From DATDCV01 sp036524155 (GTDB lineage Bacteria > Verrucomicrobiota > Verrucomicrobiia > Limisphaerales > UBA8199), in NCBI GenBank assembly GCA_036524155.1, contig DATDCV010000455.1, positions 1-8,265 of the forward strand: a stretch of DNA of 8,265 nucleotides. The letters run 5' to 3'. The translations under genes and the position numbers were made by a program. Within the stretch, counting starts at the first letter, position 1. Each line of letters begins with the position of its first letter. Positions 1 to 7,538 of this stretch are shown here, in pieces. The notes below the pieces were generated by a model. That model had not been told where the DNA came from. It did not search any database and saw nothing but the letters and a program-made list of their open reading frames with translations.

Positions 1-718
1 CGAACTCATACGCGAATTCGACGCGTTCGGATGGCCGCCGCCACACGATCCGGCCTGCGCGCAAATCGAAGAGGTAGAAAAAATCCATCGTGCCGTCGGC
101 CGCGGGAACCACGTTCACCGCTTTGCCTTCGAGCTGCGGCCAGGGGAACGGCGACTGAGTGGCGAATCGTGAGTAATTCAGGTCCACCACCTGCGCCCGG
201 TCCGCGGGGCAGTTAATCACGTCGCCGGCCGCGATGTTGAGTGCCGCGTGGAGTTTCCAAAGAAACCGGCGTCGTTCGCCGGTGAGATTAGTGAGGCGGT
301 ACTGGCAGTCAAGAAACGGGCCGTCGTCGCGCAAAGACATCCTCCGTTCGTAGCGCAGGCCGAAGCGCGGAAGCGTGCCCTCCAGCGTGAGCTGCGCGCC
401 GTCCCAGCGGCAGGCGAGCGGCAGCGTCCAAAGTTCGCCGTGATCGGGACAGCCGACGCCGTTGATTTCCTCCGGAATATCGTTGGGCAAAAGCTCGTCA
501 ATGCCCCCGAAAAAATTCGGATCGTATTCGCTCCCGGCCGGCAAGGATGCCAGTCGCGACGCGCCGTTGCGCCAGAGAAATTCATGGCCACTTGATTTCT
601 CGATGAGGCTTACTACCCGCCCGCCGACTGACGGCGCGACATCAACGCGCAAGCTCTCCGATTCGAGCCGAACGATCGGTACGCCGTCGAGAGAGAGGTT
701 TGTGCGTGCGGAGGCCAT
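1..718 (-). CDS. Galactose mutarotase-fold protein (aldose 1-epimerase-like), C-terminus outside window
   Basis: Reading leftward from ATG at 718-716, 239 codons stay open to the window edge, so only the N-terminal part is present. The fold is suggested by VAPSVGGRVVSLIEK (residues 27-41), FFGGIDELLPN (69-79), PDHGELW (91-97) and a second histidine in WKLHAALNI (154-162). In characterised GalM enzymes a histidine in an HG motif and one in a later HP.FNL-like motif act on the sugar ring; H93 and H157 are the likely equivalents. The catalytic glutamate of GalM lies near the C-terminus and cannot be checked here. There is no signal peptide, so the protein should be cytoplasmic. It starts 10 bp after the symporter stop, implying co-transcription, and may interconvert sugar anomers after import. 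It diverges from textbook GalM (no HPYFNL), so a DUF4380- or DUF5107-type relative of unknown substrate is equally possible. No Shine-Dalgarno is seen. Confidence 0.75.
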   Translation of the reverse strand, partial: MASARTNLSLDGVPIVRLESESLRVDVAPSVGGRVVSLIEKSSGHEFLWRNGASRLASLPAGSEYDPNFFGGIDELLPNDIPEEINGVGCPDHGELWTLPLACRWDGAQLTLEGTLPRFGLRYERRMSLRDDGPFLDCQYRLTNLTGERRRFLWKLHAALNIAAGDVINCPADRAQVVDLNYSRFATQSPFPWPQLEGKAVNVVPAADGTMDFFYLFDLRAGRIVWRRPSERVEFAYEF

Positions 719-728
719 GAGCGAGTTT

Positions 729-2429
729 CTACCAGAGCCAGATGTAAATGCCGATTAGAATCGCGCTCATCAAGCACCACCAAAGCCACAGATTCGAGTA
801 CCACCGGTCGCGTCCGGTCGTCCGGAGCATGGAATGATCCCAAAGGTTGGGCAAAACCGCGCGGCGTGAGCGCATCAAAGAGGCGACGCCGATGGCGGTG
901 AGGATCAGGACCAGGAGTGCGATCGCGCCGGGACTGGCCGACGCGATCCACAGGATCAGCGCCGCGGCGACGGCCAAGATACCAAGCCGCTTTCCGGAAT
1001 GGCCGCGAGAACTCAAGACGACCATCACCACCACAGCGATCAGCGCGTAAGCGCCGGCAAACACCATGGGGTTTTCGAGGTTCGCCGGCAAAAAATGAAT
1101 TTTGGCATCGGCCAGGATGGATTTTGACAGCGTAAACGGAATGGAAAGGATGGCCAGCCACAGACAGGCCAGTGCGCCCGGGCTGGCGGCGCGCGGCCAC
1201 AGCGCCGCGGCCAGGAAGATGACCACGACCGGCGCCGCCATCGGCGCCCAGATGTCCTGCGCGTAGCGGAAAATATTTTCCCACCTCATCACCACCGGGG
1301 CGAACAGCGCTCCGATCAGCAGGGCCAGCCCGCCCGACCATCTGCCCGCGCGCACGAGCCGTTCTTCCGGCCACGCCACACCTTTCCAACGCTGCACAAT
1401 ATCGAGCGTGACGAGCGTGGATGTGGAGTTCACCAAACCCGACACGGTGGACATAATCGCGCTCAGGATCGCCGCGATGACCACGCCGCGCATGCCCGCA
1501 GGCACCACGGCGGCGACCACCGAGGGATACGCCGTGTCCGGATTCTCCAGGTTGGGATTGATCACCCGGTAGATCATGCCGGGAAACACCGTCGCAAAGG
1601 GGATCAGGAGCTGGAGCGCGACGGACCACAAAACGCCGGCTTTGGCATGCCACTCGTTGCGCGCGGCCAGGCATCGCTGGTTAATGTACTGGTTCGTGGC
1701 GTAGTACCAGACATTGGTCGAGAGCATCAACACCGCCAGCGCGGTCCACGGCACTTCGTGGTCGGCAGGCGTGAACAGGTGCGCCCGCGGTCCCGCGGCG
1801 AGCACCGCGCCGAAGTTCCAGTCGATCTTCGCCATGCACGCAAAGAACACATACACGCCGCCGCCCAGCAACAGCACGCACTGCAGCGAGCTCGTCCACG
1901 CCACCGCGCTGAGCCCGCCATAAACCGTGTAAGCGCCCGTCACCAGCGCCAGCAGCCATACCCCGGCGATGCGGTTGATGCCCCAAATTTTCTCCAGCGC
2001 AAACCCGGCGGTGTAAAACACCAGCGCGAAGTTAACGAGCACGTAGCTGGCGATGGTCAGCCACGCGTAGAGCGTGCGCGCGCGTCCGCCGAACCGCCGC
2101 TCCAGGTACTCCGGCATGGTCGCAATGTTGTTTCGCACATAGAGCGGGACAAAGATCCACAAAAGCGCGGAGAGGGCCGGCAGGACGAGCCATTCCCAGT
2201 TGGCGACCGGCAGGCCCAGCTTGTAGGCGTAACCCATTTCGCCGACGAACTGCTCGGAGCTGATGCCCGCCCCGACGATGGAGAAGCCGATGGCGTACCA
2301 GGGAAGCTGGTTGCTGGCGCGGAAGTAGCCCTTGACCGTGTCGTGCTGTTTGCGCGAGGAAAAAAAACCAACCGCCACCACCGCCACCAGGTAGCCCAGG
2401 CATACCAGCAGGTCCAGGTCGCTATACAT
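729..2429 (-). CDS. Sodium:solute symporter, SSS family (SGLT-like)
   Basis: The 566-residue protein is almost entirely hydrophobic segments, about 14 membrane helices, close to the 543 residues of Vibrio SGLT. Family landmarks appear in order: GISSEQFVGEMG (55-66) in the first core helix, the TMPEYLERRF loop (104-113), YTVYGGLSAVAWTS (167-180), NQYINQR (246-252), NPDTAYP (296-302) and the helix with ILSAIMSTVSGLVNST (321-336). In vSGLT two adjacent serines of that last helix bind sodium at the Na2 site; here they are S327 and T328, so sodium coupling is probably kept. By family knowledge it imports a small solute with sodium across the inner membrane. The neighbouring GH36-like enzyme and mutarotase-like protein suggest a hexose such as galactose, but this is inference from context. 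A charged stretch at 520-543 precedes the last tryptophan-rich helix. It follows the GH36 gene by 12 bp with no clear ribosome binding site. Confidence 0.93.
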   Translation of the reverse strand: MYSDLDLLVCLGYLVAVVAVGFFSSRKQHDTVKGYFRASNQLPWYAIGFSIVGAGISSEQFVGEMGYAYKLGLPVANWEWLVLPALSALLWIFVPLYVRNNIATMPEYLERRFGGRARTLYAWLTIASYVLVNFALVFYTAGFALEKIWGINRIAGVWLLALVTGAYTVYGGLSAVAWTSSLQCVLLLGGGVYVFFACMAKIDWNFGAVLAAGPRAHLFTPADHEVPWTALAVLMLSTNVWYYATNQYINQRCLAARNEWHAKAGVLWSVALQLLIPFATVFPGMIYRVINPNLENPDTAYPSVVAAVVPAGMRGVVIAAILSAIMSTVSGLVNSTSTLVTLDIVQRWKGVAWPEERLVRAGRWSGGLALLIGALFAPVVMRWENIFRYAQDIWAPMAAPVVVIFLAAALWPRAASPGALACLWLAILSIPFTLSKSILADAKIHFLPANLENPMVFAGAYALIAVVVMVVLSSRGHSGKRLGILAVAAALILWIASASPGAIALLVLILTAIGVASLMRSRRAVLPNLWDHSMLRTTGRDRWYSNLWLWWCLMSAILIGIYIWLW

Positions 2430-2441
2430 ACGGGTCGCGGT

Positions 2442-4928
2442 CTACGGGTTGGTTCCCGGTCCGGCCGGCTCTTTGGCGGGCGGCGGTTTTGGCGGTTCGA
2501 AAGGAAGAGTCCAGCCGAAGTCGGCCTCGGCGAACTCGATTTCCTGCATCCAGATCGGACCGTCCAGGTGAGTCAACCGGGCCGAAGCCGGCGAGAGCGG
2601 GAAATCGAACTTGGGATACCAGCCCTTGGGCAAATAGAAGAACGCTTTCCCCGTGATTCCCGGCATCCGGTGGTAGAGGCCCGACAGTGCGCCGGTCGCG
2701 GCGTCCCACTGAAGCCGGCGGATCTCATGGACCCCCTGCAACACATGCATGTCGGTGCCGATCAATCGCGGGCGGCTGGCGACGGGGCGGATCGACACAA
2801 TCCGCGACGATTCCGGCGGGAGCAGCAAATCCAGCCCGGTCTTGAGCCGGCCCAAAAACTTTTCCTCCCAGAACTCAAACGCGAGATATTCGGCGTTCGG
2901 ATTGAGCCCGAGCTGCTCGAAGCGAATCGCGCGCCGTTCCGGTTGAGGATTGAGGTTAAAGAAGCCCACCACGTCCCAGGACTCGGCGGAGTTGGTCGCG
3001 CGCAGATGCCAGATCGAAGGAAGGTCGCGCTCAAAGAGGTCCAGCGGGCGCATCGGCGGGTTGCCGGGCGGCATGCATTGTTGCATTAGCCGGATCCGCG
3101 ACGCCGGCAAGTACGAAAGCTCGTCGCTCCAGGAGATGGAACACCCGGCCAGCGTCATCAGGGCCGCGCGAACGCGGACTTCCTCGAGGCTGCCCTGCAT
3201 GCGCACGCTCATGTCGCAGACCTCGCGGTGGTACGGCCGGTCGTTGAGCCACCAGCCCGCCGCCAGCGCGCCCGCATTTTCGCGGAGCACATCGAAGCGA
3301 CCTGGCACGCCGGCGTCCAGCGTGTCGCCACCGCCGATGGTGCTGTCGGCCAGGCCCGCTCCCAGGACCGGCGGCGTTTGGCAATACCGAATCCAGGCAC
3401 GCTCGCCCGCGCCCGCGCGAACGGTTTCCATGGCGCGGCGGAGAACCGACCAGCCCCGGGTGCTGCAGGGATCATGCTGGACGAAGTGTTCCCCGGCGGC
3501 GGACGCGATAAAATCAATTTTGTAGTAGCTGACTCCTTGTTCGGTCAATCGGCGGAACGAATCCACGATATACCGTGCCGCATCGGGGTGCGTCGCGTCG
3601 AGCTCGTAACAGTTCGGGTTGGGTTTCCAATACCATTTCCAGTTCACCAGCGGTTTGCCGTCGGCGCCCTTGAGCATCCAGTCCGGATGTTGCCGGAAGA
3701 CCTCGCTCGTCTCAGCGACATCCGTGGGCGCGATCCAGACGCCGAGCCGCAGGCCGTGCCGCTCGCGGAGTTGGTCGGCCAGCCAGCGCAACCCATGGGG
3801 AAAGCGCTCGTTGCAAACCCAGTCGCCCGTGATGTCGCCACGTTGCCAGCCGTGATCCAGTTGCATGATCTCCAGCCCAACCGGTCTGAAATGGCGCGCG
3901 GCGACTTCCGCATTCGCCAGCACCTTTTCCTCGGTCATCCCCATTCGATGCGCGTACCAGGAACACCACAATCCCGTCGGACCGGTGCGCACAGGCTGCG
4001 CGCTGCACCGCGCCATCGCCTCGCCAAAAACCTCCATCGCCCGAAAGGCGTCCTCTTCGGCTGCGATGTAAAGCCGGTTCAATTCAACCGTCTCGCCGGC
4101 GCGCAGCCGGCGGCCGATAAACCGCGACGCGGCCGTCAGCCGCGCGCCGCCGTCGGCGCGCCGAAACCTCGCGCTCAACACGGGGCTGGCTTCATCCGCT
4201 CGCACGAAACCGGCCACGAGGATCGCCGGCGGAGTGCGGGAGGCCAGTGCCAGCACACCGCTGCTCGAATATTGCTGTTCGGGTGGAACATTCTCGGCGC
4301 TGGAGGCAAAGGGCAGCGACTGCAGCAAGGAATGGCCTTGAATGAAGATCGCCGCCGGTGCTTCGACCCCCGGGCCGAGCTGCCACCAGCCATTCGTGCC
4401 GAGTTCGACATTGTTTGCCGTGCCCAGCACGAGATCCTTTCCAGTCTGGTTGCCGATCCGCCCGCCGATCGTGAGCGTTCCCAAGCCATCATAGACGCGC
4501 AGTTCACGCTCTACTCGCACCCCGTTCGTCAGCCAGACCTGGCGCAACTCCTGTCCCTGGCCGAGCCCATCGCGGAACGGTCCCAGCGAGGATTCCGCTC
4601 CCGACAACAGCAGACGTTCACCGTCAATCTCTGCCGAAAACGTCGCCCCGTAGATTCCTGCGGGGCAACGGCCGGACCAGAGCGCATTCCAGCCCGGACC
4701 GTGTCGTTCCGCGGAAACCACAACCTTCGACTCGGAAAACACAACACGCTCCGGTGTCTGCTCGGTCACAACAACGCCGGCGGAGGAGCCGCGCTGCCGC
4801 GCCCGGTCGAGCAGGACGTTCTCGCCCTCCAGTAGTTGCAGACGGTAGTTCGCCGCCCAACCAGGTCGCGCCGTGAGAAGAAACGCCGACAGGGCAAGAA
4901 GCAGCGCCAGTGTGTGCCTGGTGTTCAT
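2442..4928 (-). CDS. Exported GH36/clan GH-D-like alpha-galactosidase
   Basis: This large protein has a signal peptide (residues 1-25, hydrophobic core LALLLALSAFLL, likely cleavage after PGWA), an N-terminal beta-sandwich to about 300, a TIM barrel (about 320-620), a beta-rich C-terminal domain and a proline-rich tail (810-828). Barrel motifs typical of GH36 and raffinose-synthase-like proteins are WCSWY (321-325), LDHGWQ (357-362), GDW and NERFP (368-377), GVWIAP (396-401) and YYKIDF (468-473). D472 in the KID motif is the expected nucleophile; D535 in IGGGDT is the best acid/base candidate. The reaction expected from the family is retaining hydrolysis of alpha-galactosides outside the cytoplasm. 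Histidine 359 replaces the second aspartate often found in the DDGW motif, so specificity may differ. The ATG at 4928 is preferred; a GTG at 4931 immediately before it would add one residue. It is the first gene of the operon with the symporter and mutarotase-like gene. Confidence 0.88.
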   Translation of the reverse strand: MNTRHTLALLLALSAFLLTARPGWAANYRLQLLEGENVLLDRARQRGSSAGVVVTEQTPERVVFSESKVVVSAERHGPGWNALWSGRCPAGIYGATFSAEIDGERLLLSGAESSLGPFRDGLGQGQELRQVWLTNGVRVERELRVYDGLGTLTIGGRIGNQTGKDLVLGTANNVELGTNGWWQLGPGVEAPAAIFIQGHSLLQSLPFASSAENVPPEQQYSSSGVLALASRTPPAILVAGFVRADEASPVLSARFRRADGGARLTAASRFIGRRLRAGETVELNRLYIAAEEDAFRAMEVFGEAMARCSAQPVRTGPTGLWCSWYAHRMGMTEEKVLANAEVAARHFRPVGLEIMQLDHGWQRGDITGDWVCNERFPHGLRWLADQLRERHGLRLGVWIAPTDVAETSEVFRQHPDWMLKGADGKPLVNWKWYWKPNPNCYELDATHPDAARYIVDSFRRLTEQGVSYYKIDFIASAAGEHFVQHDPCSTRGWSVLRRAMETVRAGAGERAWIRYCQTPPVLGAGLADSTIGGGDTLDAGVPGRFDVLRENAGALAAGWWLNDRPYHREVCDMSVRMQGSLEEVRVRAALMTLAGCSISWSDELSYLPASRIRLMQQCMPPGNPPMRPLDLFERDLPSIWHLRATNSAESWDVVGFFNLNPQPERRAIRFEQLGLNPNAEYLAFEFWEEKFLGRLKTGLDLLLPPESSRIVSIRPVASRPRLIGTDMHVLQGVHEIRRLQWDAATGALSGLYHRMPGITGKAFFYLPKGWYPKFDFPLSPASARLTHLDGPIWMQEIEFAEADFGWTLPFEPPKPPPAKEPAGPGTNP

Positions 4929-5156
4929 CACGTCAGAAGCTCGCTTCGCGAGAGAGGTCAGAGATGGAGGCCGCCGGTCTGATGACGGGCGAAGGCGGGC
5001 GTGCTCGGACCGGTAGATCAGGTCGACGCTTCATAGGACATCGCATGCTCGTGGTAACTTCCGCGTGATACCGTGAAAAGCGATTCCGGACGAGGAGAAA
5101 ATCGCCCCCCTGACACCGCCGTTGCTGCCAGACCAAAAGCAGGGTAGTTTGCCATT
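4929..5156. promoter_or_regulatory. Divergent intergenic region (GH36 operon promoter side and antitoxin promoter side)
   Basis: This gap separates the leftward sugar operon from the rightward DUF433 gene and should contain both promoters. No clear sigma-70 box pair stands out on either strand. A small hairpin, CTCGC-TTC-GCGAG at 4940-4952, sits 11 bases before the GTG/ATG start of the GH36 gene and would lie in its 5' leader, where it could affect initiation. A 67-codon minus-strand ORF fits in here but has no recognisable features. Confidence 0.35.
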
Positions 5157-5369
5157 ATGAAGTTGGAATCGGTCATTCATTCCGACCCGGACATCCTCGG
5201 GGGCAGCCCCGTGTTCGTCGGTACGCGGGTCCCGCTTCAAAGCCTGTTCGACCACCTGGAGGCTGGGAATTCGATTGACGATTTCCTCGAGGGGTTCCCC
5301 AGTGTGCGCCGCGAGCAGGTGATCGCAGTGCTGGAAGTGTCGCCCAAGGAACTGCTCCAACCCGCCTGA
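5157..5369 (+). CDS. DUF433 family antitoxin
   Basis: The 70-residue protein matches the DUF433 pattern through its length: an N-terminal strand, the motif DPDILGGSPVFVGTRVP (10-26), then short helices LFDHLEAGNSIDDFLEGFPS and VRREQVIAVLE. DUF433 proteins are small DNA-binding antitoxins, usually encoded just ahead of a DUF5615 (PIN-fold) toxin with which they form a complex and repress their own promoter. The length is normal for the family and the frame is intact. The expected partner gene lies directly behind it but is broken, so this antitoxin is probably an orphan that may still bind DNA or neutralise related toxins elsewhere in the genome. The start ATG has only a weak AGGG sequence 12 bases upstream. 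Codon and base use do not differ visibly from the neighbours. Confidence 0.9.
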   Translation: MKLESVIHSDPDILGGSPVFVGTRVPLQSLFDHLEAGNSIDDFLEGFPSVRREQVIAVLEVSPKELLQPA

Positions 5370-5510
5370 GCGAACATCCTGCTCGACGAAAACCTCGACT
5401 GGCGACTGCGGCGGGATCTGCCCGGCCACTCTGTTGAGTCGGTGCCGCTTCTCGGCTGGGCCAGCCTCTTGCCAAACACTCGGCCCGGCACCCTGACGCT
5501 CGTGCCCTGA
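5370..5510 (+). pseudogene. DUF5615 (PIN-like) toxin remnant, start codon lost and C-terminus missing
   Basis: Immediately after the antitoxin stop codon, and in the same frame, 46 codons are open. They read ANILLDENLDWRLRRDLPGH then SVESVPLLGWAS. This is the characteristic N-terminus of DUF5615 proteins, which usually begins (M).ILLDENL..RLRRDLPGH and carries the first acidic active-site residue of the PIN-like fold in LLDEN. There is no ATG, GTG or TTG in this stretch before the motif: the codon after the stop is GCG. After GWAS (residues 29-32) the similarity ends, and TGA follows at 5508-5510, where family members normally run on past 100 residues through further acidic motifs. No other frame downstream continues recognisably. 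Both defects point to an inactivated toxin. A non-canonical start, or a sequencing error, is the main alternative. Confidence 0.75.
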
Positions 5511-5666
5511 ACGTCACGAACACCCTCGCAACGATCGGAGCGGCAGCAACCAAAGGGCCGTGCATATCTTGCCATCACGATGCCAAACGATGGTTAGAAC
5601 TGGGAATGCGTGTCATCCGTTGCATAAGTGAAATGTTGTGCGAGCTTTTTCAACCTCGTTCAAACC

Positions 5667-5780
5667 ATGAGAGCTGAGTCTGAACTGCTGATTCCGATTT
5701 TGGGGAACCTGCCGACGGGCACCCATTCAGTCGATGGCATTTCCGCTCGCTTTCCTGGGCGGCAATCCGTGACCCCATGA
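5667..5780 (+). other. Possible 37-codon upstream ORF overlapping the next gene start (ATGA)
   Basis: An ATG at 5667 opens 37 codons beginning MRAESELLIP and ending at a TGA (5778-5780) that overlaps the ATG of the exported-protein gene as ATGA. This arrangement is typical of translational coupling and could help a gene that lacks its own Shine-Dalgarno. The peptide has no recognisable domain, signal or membrane segment, and such an overlap can arise by chance, so it is listed as a possibility only. The rest of 5511-5776 shows no feature I can support. Confidence 0.2.
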
Positions 5781-6577
5781 AAGTCAGATCATACCTGGTG
5801 GTCTTCGCGGCGGCGGGCACGCTCGGCAGCGCTTCGCCCTCCCCGGCCATGACCAACGTGTTCTTCAACGCGTATCAAACGGCGACCGTCGTCGCAACGA
5901 ACATGACCGCCACCACCATCAGGAGCCGCGGCTACCTGTTCACCTATTCCGTGGACGGCTGGTGGTCGGCTTACCAGGGCGGACCGCCCACCGGACGTCT
6001 CCAGCCCGTGCTCTGGCCGGCCGGCGTGGACGCCCAAACCATCACCGCCGGTCCTTCGGGTCCGCCATCGCAGCAGACTTCGGCGAGCATCGCCATCCGC
6101 CGTGGGGACGGGCAGCCGTTCGACTTGCAGGCCTTTACCGGAAAGATACTCGGCAACACCGCCGGCGCCGGCGCCTCGTTCGAACTCATGCCCCAGCTCA
6201 ACGGCAATGATGCCTTCCCGAATCCATTGATGTACGACGCCACCGGCTACGCCGGCCAGAGCTTCGTCTATGCGCCGATGTTGACGGGTTACGATACCTA
6301 CGTTCTCAGCCTGTGGATGGATTACGCCCTGACCCAGCTCACGGTGGCCGACGCCAGTGTCGTCACGGAACCCGCATTGGCGATCTCCATGACTTCGTCG
6401 AATTATCTCCAGCTAACCTGGCCCACCAATGCTTCTGATTTCACGCTCCTGGAAAACTCCACCTTCGCCCCCGACGCCTGGAACGTGGTAACCAACGCGG
6501 CCACCGTCGTCGGCACCAACAATCAGGTCGTCGTGCCGGCGGCCGAGGGCGCGCGCTTCTTCCGATTAATCTTCTGA
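5777..6577 (+). CDS. Exported beta-rich protein of unknown function
   Basis: The 266-residue product begins with a signal peptide (positive K2 and R4, hydrophobic 6-19, likely cleavage near A24). The mature part is rich in Thr, Ala, Asn, Gly and aromatic residues and looks all-beta, with no cysteines and no visible catalytic motif. The middle (about 110-195: FDLQAFTGKIL, then LWMDYALTQLTVADASV) resembles the beta-sandwich exported proteins often annotated as PEP-CTERM-like, but there is no PEP motif or terminal membrane anchor. The last 67 residues form a separate module, LQLTWPT..FTLLENSTF then W.VV...., ending FFRLIF. I associate this module with C-termini of many Verrucomicrobia exported proteins; its role is not established. 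It probably forms an operon with the gene 25 bp downstream. No Shine-Dalgarno is present; the start is supported by the signal peptide. Confidence 0.7.
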   Translation: MKVRSYLVVFAAAGTLGSASPSPAMTNVFFNAYQTATVVATNMTATTIRSRGYLFTYSVDGWWSAYQGGPPTGRLQPVLWPAGVDAQTITAGPSGPPSQQTSASIAIRRGDGQPFDLQAFTGKILGNTAGAGASFELMPQLNGNDAFPNPLMYDATGYAGQSFVYAPMLTGYDTYVLSLWMDYALTQLTVADASVVTEPALAISMTSSNYLQLTWPTNASDFTLLENSTFAPDAWNVVTNAATVVGTNNQVVVPAAEGARFFRLIF

Positions 6578-6602
6578 CCGGCCTGACAGAAAGCCCATCG
6601 AA

Positions 6603-7502
6603 ATGCTCAACCCCGCGAATGCCGTTCCGGTCATTGTTGCCGCCCTGGGCCTGGCGCCGCTTTCCTGGGGCCGCGCCGCCACGGTTCAAACCCTCGGCAC
6701 CGGCTCCGCGGTTGCGCTGGTGGAGCGTGCCGCCACCTTTGACTCGCTGACCTCCACCGATACCCGGGAGCTGGGCAACTATTCCGAAGGGGGGCTCTAC
6801 GTCGCCACGGGAAACCAAAGTTGGGGCGCCGATCCTCCCCTGGCGGCGAGGCTGGACCCATTCCACGGGGCCACCGCGCCCGACCGCGGTTTCTTCTGCG
6901 TGGCGTGGGACAATCCCGAGTGGACCAGCATCCGCACCACCAACATGGCGGTGATTCACGCCGTGGAGTTCGTCTATGGCAATGGCTGGACGACCGGCGA
7001 TATCTACGGCCAATACCCCTGGGGCAACAACGCCGCCATTCTCATCTGGCAAACGTGGTTGAACGGAACGCTGGTCTCCTCGGGCAGCGCCGGCGGCGCA
7101 CCCATGCTGCCGGTCGGAACAGTGGTGGGTTTTTACGACCCCACAGGCTTCGACGAACTCACCTTGAAGGCGATCATGCTTACCGCTGCCGACACCAACT
7201 CCAACGCCCTCGCGCTCGACAACGTCATGGTTCAACTGACAAATCAACCGCCCGCTCCCGTGATTTACGGGGAGGACTTCAGCTTCAACCCGACGAACCA
7301 GGCCGCATCCCTCCGGGTCTGGGGGACACTCTCGGGCGCGGAGTACCGGCTCGTATACGCCGAAGACCTCGCCTCGACCACCTGGAGCCCCGTCACGCCC
7401 CCGCTGCCCGACGGCTGGGTGCCCGGCGGCGGTGACCTCATGCTGACCGACCCGGGCGCGCCGGGAAGACCTCACCGTTTCTACCGCGTGGAGGCCCGGT
7501 AG
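6603..7502 (+). CDS. Exported beta-rich protein of unknown function, second of pair
   Basis: The 299-residue product has a hydrophobic N-terminus (8-20) with a possible cleavage site at GRA-A (25-26), although unusually no positive charge precedes the core. No alternative ATG, GTG or TTG lies between this ATG and the in-frame stop at 6567-6569, so the start is fixed unless a rare codon is used. The body (about 30-213) is all-beta, with FDELTLKAIM and NALALDNVMVQL, a pattern of galactose-binding-like or PEP-CTERM-type sandwiches; I see no active-site motif. The C-terminal module (217-299) has YRLVYAEDLASTTW, a PGGGDLMLTD loop and a closing RFYRVEAR, a longer variant of the module in the upstream gene. 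Both genes may place related proteins outside the cell or on its surface. A 10-bp hairpin follows its stop by 36 bases. Confidence 0.7.
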   Translation: MLNPANAVPVIVAALGLAPLSWGRAATVQTLGTGSAVALVERAATFDSLTSTDTRELGNYSEGGLYVATGNQSWGADPPLAARLDPFHGATAPDRGFFCVAWDNPEWTSIRTTNMAVIHAVEFVYGNGWTTGDIYGQYPWGNNAAILIWQTWLNGTLVSSGSAGGAPMLPVGTVVGFYDPTGFDELTLKAIMLTAADTNSNALALDNVMVQLTNQPPAPVIYGEDFSFNPTNQAASLRVWGTLSGAEYRLVYAEDLASTTWSPVTPPLPDGWVPGGGDLMLTDPGAPGRPHRFYRVEAR

Positions 7503-7538
7503 CCCGGGCTCGGCCCTCCAGTTTCTCGCCGGATGGCA

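Noticed and set aside
217..595. Plus- and minus-strand frames of 115-124 codons near the left edge
   Set aside because: They overlap the open mutarotase-fold frame, which has coherent family motifs and a start 10 bp after the symporter.
613..1674. Long minus-strand frame of 353 codons inside the symporter gene
   Set aside because: Arg-rich, shifted-frame shadow of the symporter, which has clear SSS motifs over the same bases.
1647..4835. Long plus-strand frames (480 and 535 codons) opposite the symporter and GH36 genes
   Set aside because: Products of GC-rich third-position bias on the opposite strand; no domain or motif, and the minus strand encodes recognisable proteins throughout.
4933..5136. 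67-codon minus-strand ORF just before the GH36 gene
   Set aside because: No recognisable motif, unlikely composition, and it fills the expected promoter region.
5031..5578. Minus-strand frames of 113-132 codons over the antitoxin
   Set aside because: Shadows of the DUF433 gene and toxin remnant, whose plus-strand family motifs are clear.
5720..5750. Possible sigma-54 promoter (TGGCA...GC) before the exported-protein gene
   Set aside because: The spacing between the GG and GC elements is wrong.
6441..7475. 344-codon minus-strand frame opposite the second exported protein
   Set aside because: Gly/Arg/Val-rich shadow without domains; the plus strand has a signal peptide and a recognisable C-terminal module.
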